Program-made: the position numbers and the translations under genes
Notes under the pieces: generated by a model
Seen by the model: the letters and a program-made list of their open reading frames with translations, nothing else
Told to the model about the DNA's origin: nothing
Database searches by the model: none
DNA from: Sphingobium sp. CR2-8
GTDB lineage: Bacteria > Pseudomonadota > Alphaproteobacteria > Sphingomonadales > Sphingomonadaceae
Length of the DNA: 64,000 nucleotides
Assembly (NCBI RefSeq): GCF_035818615.1
Contig: NZ_JAYKZY010000002.1
Location: 188,501 to 252,500 of the forward strand
Direction: 5' to 3'
Part shown: positions 8,901-17,362 of the stretch, in pieces
How positions within the stretch are numbered: position 1 is the first letter of the stretch
Layout of the letters: each line of letters begins with the position of its first letter

Positions 8901-9717
8901 CGCCGTCATGGCGCTGGACGAGCCGGAAGAAGATAATCCCGCCGCCGCGCGCCACGCCCGCGAAACTGCGGCGCTCATCGATCAGGGGCAGGGCGCGGAC
9001 GTGGCCGCCCGGCGCGCGGGCGCGCGCGTCTTCGGATCGAAGCCGGGCGCCTATGGTGCGGGTCTCCAGGCGATGATCGATGAAAAATTATGGCATAGCC
9101 GCGCCGATCTGGCCGGGGTCTATCTGGACTGGGGCAGCTACGCCTATGGCGCGGGGGTTGAGGGCGATGCGGAACGCGACCTGTTCGCTATGCGCCTGAC
9201 CCAGGCCGACGCGGTCGTGCAGAATCAGGATAATCGCGAGCATGACCTGCTCGACAGCGACGACTATTACCAGTTCGAAGGCGGCATCGCTGCTGCCGTC
9301 GAGCATCTGCGCGGCGCAAAGCCGATCAGCTATCATAACGACCATAGCCGCCCGGAACGACCGGTCATCCGTACGTTGGAGGATGAGATCGGCCGGATCG
9401 TGCGCGGGCGCGTGACCAATCCCAAATGGATCGCGGGCGTGATGCGCCACGGATACAAGGGCGCGTTCGAGATCGCCGCGTCGGTCGATTATCTCTTCGC
9501 CTTCGCCGCCACGACCCATGCCGTGCGCGATCATCATTTCGACGCCGTCCACGCTGCCTTTATCGAGGATGACGCCGTGCGGGCCTTCATGGGCGAAGCC
9601 AACCCCGCCGCCTTGCGCGAAACGGCGGCCCGCCTGGCCGAAGCATTGGAGCGGGGCCTTTGGAAACCCAAGTCCAACAGCGCGGGCTTGCTGCTCGCCA
9701 GCCTTTCAGGAGCATGA
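5998..9717 (+). CDS. cobN: Cobaltochelatase large subunit CobN
   Basis: Large subunit of the ATP-dependent cobalt chelatase, which inserts cobalt into hydrogenobyrinate a,c-diamide. It is about 1239 residues, usual for CobN. The body carries the CobN/magnesium-chelatase H signature region around GKHGNLEWLPGK (about residue 550), and HVGKHG is conserved among BchH/CobN proteins. The ATG at 5998 overlaps the cobW stop. The partner AAA subunits (CobS and CobT of the chelatase) are not in this window, so activity depends on genes elsewhere or on a different role. cobO begins immediately after its stop. Confidence 0.93.
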   Translation: MHLLSATPGMISSGDEAIDLGQSPGDIVILTVADSELACFAKAAAALPAGAPSVRLANLLQLRHPYSVDLYVEKVIAHAQFVCVILLGGKSYWPYGIDEIAQVARTRGIAFAAIADGREDDPSLDRASTVPAERIARLRDYLRQGGAANALAFLRTAARTIGRDAGTPDDPVPVADAGLYVPGIDRPGLSDLRRRWRPDAPVACLVFYRALMVAGTLDAVDAMIAALEARGFNVAPVHVRALREPFAMDWLGSLLSEVAPDVIVNATSFAASSTSEPRTASVLERADCPILQVAFAGVEEGDWQASARGLGPRDLAMNVALPEVDGRIFTRAVAFKAAEQFDAVTQCGIVVPRVAPDRVAFVADLAANWADLRSTPPVRRRIALVLANYPNRDGRIGNGVGLDTPASAAAILAALAGAGYNIGDAPTDGAALMRLMTGGVTNDLSSLGRPGEVSLPIAVYRTAFAAIPAEARAAMLDRWGEPEADPFVRDGAFRLAVHRFAGVAFAVQPARGYHIDPKESYHDPALPPPHAYLAFHLWLAKDFGAQAVVHVGKHGNLEWLPGKAVSLSQTCFPEICAGPLPQLYPFIVNDPGEGTQAKRRIGAVIVDHLTPPLTRAESYGPLKQLEALVDEYYLAAGMDPRRIDRLRRDIIDLARSQGLDKDAGAQGEGDDALSAIDNYLCELKELQIRDGLHIFTRSPEGTLRRDLLVAMARTSRGLDHDGQASLLRAMAQDLDLDFDPLECRMADRWDGPHPQILAERTTDPWRTLGDTVERLELLAQLLVEGMAAPGPRSAAVMASVADDLAPRVDRCGAQEAAGLLAGLDGRFVLPGPSGAPTRGRPDVLPTGRNFFSVDTRAVPTAVAWELGKKSAQLLVEDYFQREGEYPGAIALSAWGTANMRTGGDDIAQALALMGVRPRWDWTSGRVVGFEMMTVTELGRPRVDVTLRVSGFFRDAFPEQIDLVDSAARAVMALDEPEEDNPAAARHARETAALIDQGQGADVAARRAGARVFGSKPGAYGAGLQAMIDEKLWHSRADLAGVYLDWGSYAYGAGVEGDAERDLFAMRLTQADAVVQNQDNREHDLLDSDDYYQFEGGIAAAVEHLRGAKPISYHNDHSRPERPVIRTLEDEIGRIVRGRVTNPKWIAGVMRHGYKGAFEIAASVDYLFAFAATTHAVRDHHFDAVHAAFIEDDAVRAFMGEANPAALRETAARLAEALERGLWKPKSNSAGLLLASLSGA

Positions 9718-9719
9718 CG

Positions 9720-10328
9720 ATGGCAGAGCGCACCGATGAACAGCATAAGGCGAAGATGCAGAAGAAGCAGGCGGCCCATGACCGGATCGTCGCGGGCAAG
9801 ACCGTGGAGAAGGGCCTGCTGATCGTCCACACCGGCAAGGGCAAGGGCAAGACGACCGCCGCGCTGGGCATGGTGGTGCGCGCCATAGGGCACGGGAAGA
9901 AGGTCGGCGTCGTCCAGTTCGTGAAGGGGGCCATGACGACCGGCGAAAAGGTCGTGTTCGACGCCTTCCCCGATCATGTCGAATTCAAGCCGATGGGGGA
10001 GGGCTTCACCTGGAACACGCAGGACCGCGCCCGCGATATCGCCCTGGCGCGCGAAGCGTGGGAGGAGGTCAAGCGGATGATCGCCGACCCGGCCTATGAC
10101 ATGGTGCTGGCCGACGAACTCAACATCGTGCTGCGCTACGACTATCTGCCGCTCGACGAAGTGCTGGCGGTCCTGGCGGACCGGTCGGCCATGAAGCACG
10201 TCATCGTGACGGGCCGCAACGCGCCCGAAGCCCTGGTCGAACAGGCCGATCTCGCGACCGAAATGACGCTGCTCAAGCACCCGTTCCGCGAACAGGGCGT
10301 CAAGGCGCAGGCGGGCATCGAATTTTGA
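9720..10328 (+). CDS. cobO: Corrinoid adenosyltransferase (CobO/BtuR type)
   Basis: Transfers the adenosyl group of ATP to cob(I)yrinate diamide, cobinamide or cobalamin. It is 202 residues. The diagnostic P-loop GKGKGKTTAALG lies at about 39-50, followed by conserved FVKGAMTTGE and LADELNIVL segments. Two ATGs are possible (9714, 9720); 9720 has the better spacing to AGGAG at 9709-9713. It is the last gene of the first riboswitch-controlled operon and converges on btuF with a 14-bp gap. Confidence 0.93.
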   Translation: MAERTDEQHKAKMQKKQAAHDRIVAGKTVEKGLLIVHTGKGKGKTTAALGMVVRAIGHGKKVGVVQFVKGAMTTGEKVVFDAFPDHVEFKPMGEGFTWNTQDRARDIALAREAWEEVKRMIADPAYDMVLADELNIVLRYDYLPLDEVLAVLADRSAMKHVIVTGRNAPEALVEQADLATEMTLLKHPFREQGVKAQAGIEF

Positions 10329-10342
10329 ACCGACCGCCCGGC

Positions 10343-11191
10343 CTATCTACGCGCGGTGCCTTCTGCCAGCGCTCGCGCCGCTTTCACATAGGCCGGGCCG
10401 CCGCAGACCGTCCACGCTTGCGGAATGCTGATCCGCTTCATGCCTTTCAGGACCGGGTGGTGCAGCATTTCGGTGCCCTGATCGGTCACCCGATCGGTCG
10501 CGCTTTCCATGATCAGATAGTCGGGCCGGGCAACGACCATTTCCTCCAGGCTCATCTGCGACAGGGGCGGCTTGCCAAGCTTGGCCGCCAGGTTGGTCAT
10601 CCCCACGCGCTGCATCAGGTCGTCGATCAGCGTCCCCGTGCCGGTCAGATAACCGCGCCGCTGATAATAGGCCGCGACCAGACCGGGCCGCGCCTTGCCG
10701 ATCCGCGCGAGTTCCGCGTTCATGCGCGCGATCAGCGCCTCGCCGCGCGCGGGATGCCCCACCGCCTTTGCCACCTCGCGGATGGACAGAAGGATCGCAT
10801 CATAGGTTTCGGCGGATTTAAGATCCACGGCCTTGTATTTCTGCGCCTTGAGGACCGCGATCGCCGGATTGCGCCGCGCAGGCATGCCGATCACCAGATC
10901 GGGATCGGCCGCCAGCACTTCTTCGGCAGACCCACCCAATATCGGCAGACCCCGCGCTTGCGCAGCGGCGGCGGACATTTGCGGATCGGTGGCATTGTGG
11001 GTCAGTCCGGCAATCTGGTCGCGATCCGCAAGCGCGAGGACGAGTTGGTCGGCGCAGAGGTTAAGCGATATGATCCGACGGGGCGCGGCTGGATCGGGAT
11101 GCACGGTGCTGGCCGACGCTTGCCCGACCGACAGGATGGCGACGGCACCGCCCAAAAGCCCATAGCGCGCAAAAGACGTAAAGCATGTCAT
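10343..11191 (-). CDS. btuF: Periplasmic cobalamin-binding protein (BtuF-like)
   Basis: Substrate-binding component of a class II metal/corrinoid ABC importer. The start at 11191 gives a signal peptide (MTCFTSFARYGLLGG ... ASAS) and a protein of 282 residues, typical of BtuF. The core motifs include RIISLNLCADQLVLAL and DLVIGM in the first lobe and a terminal lobe with QAWTVCGGP. An in-frame extension 52 residues upstream exists but would run across the divergent btuC leader. It is divergent from btuCD, and the context of two btuB receptors and the cob genes makes cobalamin or cobinamide the probable ligand rather than iron-siderophore. Confidence 0.87.
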   Translation of the reverse strand: MTCFTSFARYGLLGGAVAILSVGQASASTVHPDPAAPRRIISLNLCADQLVLALADRDQIAGLTHNATDPQMSAAAAQARGLPILGGSAEEVLAADPDLVIGMPARRNPAIAVLKAQKYKAVDLKSAETYDAILLSIREVAKAVGHPARGEALIARMNAELARIGKARPGLVAAYYQRRGYLTGTGTLIDDLMQRVGMTNLAAKLGKPPLSQMSLEEMVVARPDYLIMESATDRVTDQGTEMLHHPVLKGMKRISIPQAWTVCGGPAYVKAARALAEGTARR

Positions 11192-11262
11192 GCGCCAGAT
11201 TCCATAGCGACACGATCCCGGGACACAAGTGTGACGGGGTGCCCATCCCATGCGAGGCCTAT

Positions 11263-12273
11263 GTGGACGAACATTTCCTGACACCATCACGCCATAGGGG
11301 CCTGATCCCGCTTCTTCTAATCGGGCTGGCTGTTGCGGCAATCGCATCGCTCAGTTTCGGGCCGGTGACGCTGCCGCCCGAACGGCTGTTCGCGGCGTTG
11401 GCGGGCCATGGCGATCGGGTGGCCCACGCCATCCTGTTCGACTTGCGCCTGCCGCGCACCATCATCGGGCTGATAGTCGGGGCCATGCTCGGTCTGGCAG
11501 GTGCGGTCCTGCAGGGCTATCTGCGCAATCCGCTCGCCGAACCATCGGTGCTGGGCGCGTCCAATTGCGCCGCCCTGGGGGCTGTCGGCGCTATCTATTT
11601 TGGCATGGCGGAGTGGCATATCGTCATGTTGCCGCTGCTGGCGATCCTCACCGGCCTTGCCGGGCTGACGCTGTTGTTCCTGCTCAGCGGCCGGTCGGAA
11701 AGCCCCCTCACGCTGATTCTGGCCGGCATCGCCATATCGACGCTGGCGATCGCGGGGATCAGCCTGGCGCTCAACCTGTCCCCCAACCCTTTTGCGGCGA
11801 TGGAAATCATGGCCTGGCTGCTTGGATCGATCGAGAACCGGTCGATCGATCATGTCTGGATCGCCTTGCCTTGCATCCTTCTGGGTGGCGCGCTGCTCCT
11901 GTTCGACGGGCGGGCGCTGGACGCGCTGTCGCTGGGGGAGGACGGCGCACGGTCGCTGGGCGTCGATCTCAAACAGACCCGCCTGCGCCTGCTCGCCGGA
12001 ATCGCCATCGGGGTGGGGGGCGCGGTCGCCGTATCCGGATCGATCGGCTTTATCGGCCTCATCGTGCCGCATATCGTGCGTCCTTGGACGGACCGTCGCC
12101 CCTCGTCGCTCCTGCTGCCGTCGCTGCTGGGCGGCGCGGTGCTCCTGACCTTTGCCGACATATTGGTCCGGTTGATCCCGACCACCAACGAACTCAAACT
12201 GGGCGTGCTGACAGCCTTCCTCGGCGTCCCCGTCTTCTTGGTCCATCTGCTTCGGGAGCGCCGCCTGTGGTGA
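11263..12273 (+). CDS. btuC: Cobalamin ABC transporter permease (BtuC-like, FecCD family)
   Basis: Inner-membrane permease of about 336 residues with the many hydrophobic helices of the FecCD family, and conserved LRLPRTIIGLIVGAMLGLAG, GYLRNPLAEP and GLIVPHIVR segments. I use the GTG at 11263, because the longer in-frame start at 11185 overlaps the divergent btuF start and adds a polar, non-membrane stretch. Its stop overlaps the ATPase start (GTGGTGA), as expected of coupled ABC genes. Together with BtuF and BtuD it forms the inner-membrane importer for what the two BtuB receptors bring across the outer membrane. Confidence 0.9.
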   Translation: MDEHFLTPSRHRGLIPLLLIGLAVAAIASLSFGPVTLPPERLFAALAGHGDRVAHAILFDLRLPRTIIGLIVGAMLGLAGAVLQGYLRNPLAEPSVLGASNCAALGAVGAIYFGMAEWHIVMLPLLAILTGLAGLTLLFLLSGRSESPLTLILAGIAISTLAIAGISLALNLSPNPFAAMEIMAWLLGSIENRSIDHVWIALPCILLGGALLLFDGRALDALSLGEDGARSLGVDLKQTRLRLLAGIAIGVGGAVAVSGSIGFIGLIVPHIVRPWTDRRPSSLLLPSLLGGAVLLTFADILVRLIPTTNELKLGVLTAFLGVPVFLVHLLRERRLW

Positions 12274-13049
12274 CCATCGCCGTCCACGATCTTTCGGTCG
12301 ACCTGGGGCGCCGCCCGGTGCTGCGCCATGTCAGCGCCGATTTCCAACCCGCAACGCTGACCGGCATCATAGGTCCCAACGGGGCGGGGAAATCCACCCT
12401 GATAAAAGCCATGCTGGGGCTGCTGCCCGCGCGTGAAGGGACGGTCATGATCGACGGGCAGGATCGCGCCAGTCTGGGCGTGCGCGATCTTGCTCGCAGG
12501 ATCGCCTACCTGCCGCAGGGTCAGACCCTACACTGGCCGCTCAGTGTCGAACGCGTGGTAGCGCTGGGCCGCCTGCCGCATCTGGCGCCGCTGTCCCGCA
12601 TCACAGACCTCGACCGCGCCGCCATAGTGCAGGCCATGGCCCGCGCCGATGTCGCGCATCTCGCCCAACGCGATGCCACCCAGCTGTCGGGCGGTGAGCG
12701 CGCCCGCGTCATGCTGGCGCGCGCGCTGGCCGTCGGCACGCCCGCACTGGTGGTCGATGAACCACTGGCGTCGCTTGATCCCGGGCATCAGATCGACGTG
12801 ATGGACCTGCTGGCCCGCGAAGCCCGCAATGGGGCAACGGTGGTGACGGTGCTGCACGACCTCACCATGGCGGCGCGCTATTGCGATCGGCTGATCCTGA
12901 TCGACGGGGGCGCGGTCGTGGCGCGGGGTACGCCAGCCGATGTGCTGACGGCTGAAACGCTGCGTCAGGTCTACGGCATTTCCGCCCGTATCGAACTGGC
13001 GGCGACCTGTCCCATGATCGTGCCGATCGCGCGCACGACAGGTGATTGA
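12267..13049 (+). CDS. btuD: Cobalamin ABC transporter ATPase (BtuD-like)
   Basis: Cytoplasmic ATPase, 260 residues. Walker A GPNGAGKST, Q-loop YLPQGQ, signature LSGGERARV, Walker B LVVDEPLASLDP and the H-loop in VLHDLT are all present and in order. The GTG at 12267 (alternative GTG 12270) overlaps the end of btuC, with GGGAG 8 bases upstream. It partners BtuC and BtuF. The gene ends 32 bp before the second cobalamin riboswitch, so the next operon is regulated separately. Confidence 0.92.
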   Translation: MVTIAVHDLSVDLGRRPVLRHVSADFQPATLTGIIGPNGAGKSTLIKAMLGLLPAREGTVMIDGQDRASLGVRDLARRIAYLPQGQTLHWPLSVERVVALGRLPHLAPLSRITDLDRAAIVQAMARADVAHLAQRDATQLSGGERARVMLARALAVGTPALVVDEPLASLDPGHQIDVMDLLAREARNGATVVTVLHDLTMAARYCDRLILIDGGAVVARGTPADVLTAETLRQVYGISARIELAATCPMIVPIARTTGD

Positions 13050-13081
13050 CGCGCTCGTTACGCTTCCCTATCGGCAGTCAC

Positions 13082-13244
13082 GCGACAGGTTCCCCTTGAC
13101 CGGGGATGAATATGGGAACGGGAAAACCCCGGCTGCCCCTGCAACTGTAAGCGGAGAGCCATCGGCCATTTGCCATTGGGACATCAGTCTCGAGAAGGCG
13201 GCCGAATTGGCATCGACCCGCTAGCCAGGAGACCTGCCTGTCGC
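13082..13244 (+). ncRNA. Cobalamin riboswitch upstream of btuB2
   Basis: A second B12 element. The GCGACAGG/CCTGTCGC P1 stem is at 13082-13089 and 13237-13244, the conserved CCCCTGCAACTGTAAGCG core near 13135-13155, and the B12 box AGCCAGGAGACCTGCC at 13223-13238, identical to the box of the first riboswitch. It sits 154 bp upstream of the second BtuB-like receptor, which heads the nucleotide-loop operon. The rest of the gap to 13398 shows no gene. Confidence 0.93.
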
Positions 13245-13398
13245 GGTCGTCTTTCGTGCGGACAGGGTGTTCCGGGCGGACGGGGGTGAACCCGCATGAC
13301 GGCAAATCTGTGGACCGCATTCGTGCGGGGGTCGTGCCGCGTCTCCAAAACCGGCTGGTCCTCCTGCGGATGCGGACCGTCATGTTTGGACCCTATCG

Positions 13399-15369
13399 AT
13401 GTTGACCTTCACGACTCTGGTTTTCCTGCTTTCCTCCTCCGCCGTTGCCGATGAAGGCGCTGCCGATCGGCAAGCGCCGCCGCCCGATGCCGCTGCAACC
13501 GCCGACAAAGGCGCTGACGATATTTTGGTCACGGCCACCCGGCTTGCCCTTCCGCTCGATAAGGTTGCGGCGTCGCTGACAGTCCTCGACAAGGCAGCGA
13601 TCGACCGGATGCAGGATATCGGCGTCAGCGAACTGCTGCTGCGCACGCCGGGTGTCAGCATGGCGCGCAACGGCGGCTATGGCACGGCGACGTCGCTGCG
13701 CATTCGCGGCGCGGAAAGCGACCAGACCGTCGTCGTCATCGACGGCGTGAAGCTCAACGACCCTTCCGCGGCGGGCGGCGGCTATAATTTCGCCAATCTG
13801 CTGGTCGGCGACGCGGAGCGGATCGAAATATTGCGCGGTCCGCAATCGATCCTCTGGGGCAGCCAGGCGATCGGCGGCGTCGTCAACGTCGTCACCGCCC
13901 TGCCGACGCAGGCGCTGGAGGGCAGCTTCGACGTGGAGGCCGGATCGCGCGACACGGTGAGCGCGCGCGCCGCCATCGGCGGGAACACCGGTCCGCTGCG
14001 CTGGCGTATCGGTGGCCAGACGTTCACGACGGCGGGCATCTCGGCGATCGCGCCCGCCTTTGGAGGGCGGGAGAGGGATGGTTACCGCAATCGCCAGCTC
14101 ACCGGCCGGGCGGAAGTGGCGCTGGCGTCCAACCTGACGGTCGATCTGCGCGGCTATTATTCCAGCGGACGCACGGAATTTGACGCGACCACGGCCGACA
14201 GTCCGGCCTATGGGCTGAACCGCGAGTTCGTCGGCTATGCGGGCCTCCGGCTCGACTTGCTGGATGGTCGTTTCCGTAACCGCATCGGCTATGGCTATAC
14301 CGATACCGATCGCGACAATTTCGACCCCCGCCTTGCGCGCAAGCAGACCTTCGATTCCGCCGGTCGCAACCAGCGCCTCGAATATCAGGGCAGCTTCGCC
14401 ATAGCCGATGGATGGACCGCCCAGTTCGGCGTGGAAAATGAACGCTCGCGCTTCCGCAGCGTCTCGCCGCCATCATCCCTGTCCGCGCCGATCCCCAATC
14501 CGGCGCGTGGTCGTGCGGAGATCACCAGCGTCTACGGGCAATTGTCCGTTGAACCGCTGGCGGGCCTGACGCTGACCGGCGGCGCGCGTCATGACGATCA
14601 TAACCGCTTCGGCGGGCAGACGCTGGCGTCCGCTGGCGCGATCTGGGCGCTGCCCACCGGCACCGTGCTGCGCGCCAGCTATGGCGAGGGATTCAAGGCG
14701 CCGACCCTATACCAGCTTTTCTCCGAATATGGGAACCAGGCGCTATCGCCCGAAAGCGCGCATGGCTGGGAAGCGGGCGCGGAACAGCGGTTTCTGGACG
14801 GACGCCTGCGGTTCGGCGGGGTCTGGTTCGATCGGACGACGAAAGACCAGATCATCTTCAACAGCTGTTCGGCCAGTTCTACCCTGGCGCTCTGCTACCA
14901 GCCCGGCAGCACGACGATCCGGCGCAGCGGTTATTACCAGAATGTCGCGCGGGCACAGGCGCACGGCATAGAGGCGCAGGCCAGCGTGGAGCCGGTGCCC
15001 GGTCTGCTGATCGACGGCAATTACAGCTGGACGGTATCGGAAGACCGTTCGCCCGGCGGGACCAATTTCGGCCGCTGGCTGCCCCGCCGTCCGCGTAATC
15101 AGGCCAATGGCTCGATCAGCTATGCCTGGCCGTTCGGACTCACGACCGGCGCTGCGGTTCGCTGGTTGGGCCATAGTTACGACAATGCGTCCAACGCGCT
15201 GCGGCTCGACGATTATACGCTGGTCGATCTGCGCGCCGAAGTGAAACTGTTCGACCAACTGCGCCTTTTCGCCCGCGTCGAAAACCTGTTCGACGAAGGC
15301 TATATGACCGCCTATCGCTATGGCACGCTGGGCCGCAGTATCTACGCCGGTCTGCGCGGCCGGTTTTGA
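13399..15369 (+). CDS. btuB: TonB-dependent vitamin B12 receptor (second BtuB-like)
   Basis: Outer-membrane corrinoid receptor of 656 residues. It has a short signal sequence (MLTFTTLVFLLSSSAVA), a TonB box (DDILVTATR), a plug domain with RGPQSILWGSQAIGG, and a 22-strand-type barrel ending in an aromatic last strand (AGLRGRF). It resembles E. coli BtuB in size and plug motifs more than siderophore receptors. It follows the second cobalamin riboswitch and precedes DUF1636 and the nucleotide-loop genes by 10 bp, so it is the first gene of that operon. Confidence 0.9.
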   Translation: MLTFTTLVFLLSSSAVADEGAADRQAPPPDAAATADKGADDILVTATRLALPLDKVAASLTVLDKAAIDRMQDIGVSELLLRTPGVSMARNGGYGTATSLRIRGAESDQTVVVIDGVKLNDPSAAGGGYNFANLLVGDAERIEILRGPQSILWGSQAIGGVVNVVTALPTQALEGSFDVEAGSRDTVSARAAIGGNTGPLRWRIGGQTFTTAGISAIAPAFGGRERDGYRNRQLTGRAEVALASNLTVDLRGYYSSGRTEFDATTADSPAYGLNREFVGYAGLRLDLLDGRFRNRIGYGYTDTDRDNFDPRLARKQTFDSAGRNQRLEYQGSFAIADGWTAQFGVENERSRFRSVSPPSSLSAPIPNPARGRAEITSVYGQLSVEPLAGLTLTGGARHDDHNRFGGQTLASAGAIWALPTGTVLRASYGEGFKAPTLYQLFSEYGNQALSPESAHGWEAGAEQRFLDGRLRFGGVWFDRTTKDQIIFNSCSASSTLALCYQPGSTTIRRSGYYQNVARAQAHGIEAQASVEPVPGLLIDGNYSWTVSEDRSPGGTNFGRWLPRRPRNQANGSISYAWPFGLTTGAAVRWLGHSYDNASNALRLDDYTLVDLRAEVKLFDQLRLFARVENLFDEGYMTAYRYGTLGRSIYAGLRGRF

Positions 15370-15379
15370 GGAGGGTCTG

Positions 15380-15787
15380 ATGCTCACGTCCGTTCCCCCC
15401 GGCCCCGCGATCGTGGCATGCAGCACATGCCGTTTTTCCGCCGAAGCGCGTGACGATGCGCAAGCCGTGCGTGGAGGCGCACGGCTGGCTGAGGCATTGC
15501 GAACGGTCCAGGCGTCGGACCCTCGCTACGCTACGGTGGCCGTTCAGGACATGCCCTGCTTCTTTGCCTGCACGGATCATTGTACCGTCCATCTGCGCGC
15601 GCCGGGCAAGGTCAGCTATATACTGGGCCGGTTCACGCCCGACGCTGATGCGGCGCGCGCCATCCTCGACTACGCCGTCCAATATGCGGCCAGCGATCAT
15701 GGCCGCGTGCCGTTCAAGCAATGGCCCGAAGGGGTGAAGGGTCATTTCATCACCCGTTCGCCGCCCGAAGGATATGTCGCCGAATGA
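15380..15787 (+). CDS. DUF1636 metal-binding-like protein
   Basis: Small soluble protein of 135 residues beginning at an ATG behind GAGGAGGG. It carries a CSTC pair near the N terminus and a second cysteine/histidine group (MPCFFACTDHCTVHL), reminiscent of 2Fe-2S or zinc ligands. DUF1636 proteins are often found in cobalamin operons; their biochemical role is not established. Here it lies between the B12 receptor and cobT, overlaps the cobT start (ATGA), and is therefore almost certainly co-expressed under the riboswitch. A role in corrinoid or cobalt handling is inference. Confidence 0.75.
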   Translation: MLTSVPPGPAIVACSTCRFSAEARDDAQAVRGGARLAEALRTVQASDPRYATVAVQDMPCFFACTDHCTVHLRAPGKVSYILGRFTPDADAARAILDYAVQYAASDHGRVPFKQWPEGVKGHFITRSPPEGYVAE

Positions 15788-16796
15788 GCTTCGCCACTCT
15801 CGCTGATTTTGAACGCGCGCTGGCGACGTTGCCGGTCCCCGACGCTGACGCGCTCGCCCTTGCGCGGGCGCGTCAGGGGCAATTGACGAAACCCCCCGGT
15901 TCGCTCGCCCGGCTGGAGGATATCGCGATCCTCTTCGCTGGCTGGCAGGCTGTGGAACGGCCTGCGATCCGATCCGGCAAGGTGCTGATATTCGCGGGCA
16001 ATCACGGCGTCACCGTCCATGGCGTCAGCGCCTTCCCCCTGAAGTGACGGCACAGATGGTGGCGAATTTCACGGCAGGCGGGGCGGCGATCAACGCCCTG
16101 GCGGCGGCCGCCGATCTCGACCTGAACGTCGTGCCGCTGGACTTGGACAAGCCGACTGCCGACTTTTCCCAGGGTCCGGCAATGAGCGAGGTAGAATGCC
16201 TGGCGGCCCTGTCCGCAGGCGCGGCAGCGGTCGATCCCAATCAACAGCTGATCGTCGTCGGGGAAATGGGCATCGGCAATTCCACGGCGGCGGCGGCGTT
16301 AGCCGCGCGCAGCTTCGGCGGCCCGGTGTCTTCATGGGTCGGCCCCGGCACCGGCGTCGATCAAAACGGCATCGCGCGCAAGACCCGCGTGATCTCGGAT
16401 GCTCTGGCCTACCATGACAGCGCGCCTCGCACCTCCTTCGAAACGCTGCGCCGCGTGGGCGGGCGAGAGATTGCCGCTATCGCTGGCGCGGTCCTGCGCG
16501 CGCGCCAGCTGCGTATCCCCGTCATCCTTGACGGCTTCATCAGTTGCGCCGCGATAGCGCCGCTCGCCGCTGCCGTGCCGGATATCATCGGCCACTGTAT
16601 CGCAGGCCATTGTTCGGCCGAGCCGGGCCATGCGCTGTTGCTGGAGCGGCTGGGCCTGGAACCGCTTCTACAGCTGGGCATGCGGCTGGGCGAGGGTAGC
16701 GGCGCGGCCGTCGCCGCCAACATCGTGCGGTCGGCGCTGGCCGCTCATGCCCATATGGCGACCTTTGCGGAGGCGGGTGTGTCGGAGGGGGCGTGA
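15784..16796 (+). pseudogene. cobT: Nicotinate-nucleotide:DMB phosphoribosyltransferase CobT, split by a frameshift
   Basis: CobT makes alpha-ribazole phosphate for the lower ligand of cobalamin. The first part (15784-16047) has KPPGSLARLE and the FAGNHGVTVHGVSAF region. The second part (16044-16796) begins VTAQMVANF and carries GEMGIGNSTAAAA and the GHCSAEPGH-like end. Joining the frames needs one extra C: five Cs at 16035-16039 should be six, to read AFPPEVTAQMV. The combined length fits a normal CobT of about 337 residues. A GTG at 16044 overlaps the premature TGA, so reinitiation is conceivable. Because bioF shows an identical-type lesion, a sequencing error is a serious alternative to a real mutation. 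Confidence 0.85.
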
Positions 16797-17362
16797 GCGC
16801 AAAGCTGCTCTATATGGTGCGCCATGGCGCACCCGAAATGCCTGGCCTGCTTATGGGGCGGACCGATGGTGCGCCGACATTGGCAGGCATCGCGACATGC
16901 GTCGAAAAGACAACCGGGCTGGCGTTCGATGCCATTGTCAGTTCGGACCTCTTACGCGCCCGCAAAGCCGCCGAAGCCATGGCGCAACGCTGCGGCACCC
17001 CCATGACCATCGATCCGCGCTGGCGAGAGCTGGATTTCGGTCTCTGGGACGGGCTTGCGCCATCGACCGTCGCTCCCGATGCGCTTGGCCGGTTCCATGA
17101 TGATCCCGATGCCAATCCCCCGCCGCAGGGAGAACGCTGGTCCACGCTTCAGACCCGTGTCGCCGCCGCGATCGGCGACCTGTCATCCGCCGCGACGCTG
17201 GTCGTGACCCATGCCGGTGCGATGCGTGCGGCGCTCGCCCATCTTTGCGGGTTCACTGCGGCGCAAATCTGGGCGTTCGACCTTCCCTATGGTGCGCTTA
17301 TCTCGCTCAGGATCTGGCCGGAACCGCATCCCGGCGCGCAGATCATCGGATTGCGCGCATGA
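16793..17362 (+). CDS. cobC: Alpha-ribazole phosphatase (histidine phosphatase family)
   Basis: Removes phosphate from alpha-ribazole 5'-phosphate (or from cobalamin 5'-phosphate). The catalytic RHG signature lies at residues 10-12 (YMVRHGAPE), the second conserved histidine in VTHAGAMR, and acidic catalysis is likely from RELDFG. It is 189 residues, typical of the CobC branch. The GTG start at 16793 overlaps the cobT stop behind GGAGGGGG, and its own stop overlaps cobS. The neighbours point to this role rather than to a general phosphoglycerate mutase-like enzyme. Confidence 0.88.
   Translation: MSAKLLYMVRHGAPEMPGLLMGRTDGAPTLAGIATCVEKTTGLAFDAIVSSDLLRARKAAEAMAQRCGTPMTIDPRWRELDFGLWDGLAPSTVAPDALGRFHDDPDANPPPQGERWSTLQTRVAAAIGDLSSAATLVVTHAGAMRAALAHLCGFTAAQIWAFDLPYGALISLRIWPEPHPGAQIIGLRA

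Noticed and set aside
16035..16047. Programmed ribosomal frameshift in cobT
   Set aside because: No slippery heptamer or downstream structure is evident, and the same lesion in bioF points to a homopolymer error or mutation.
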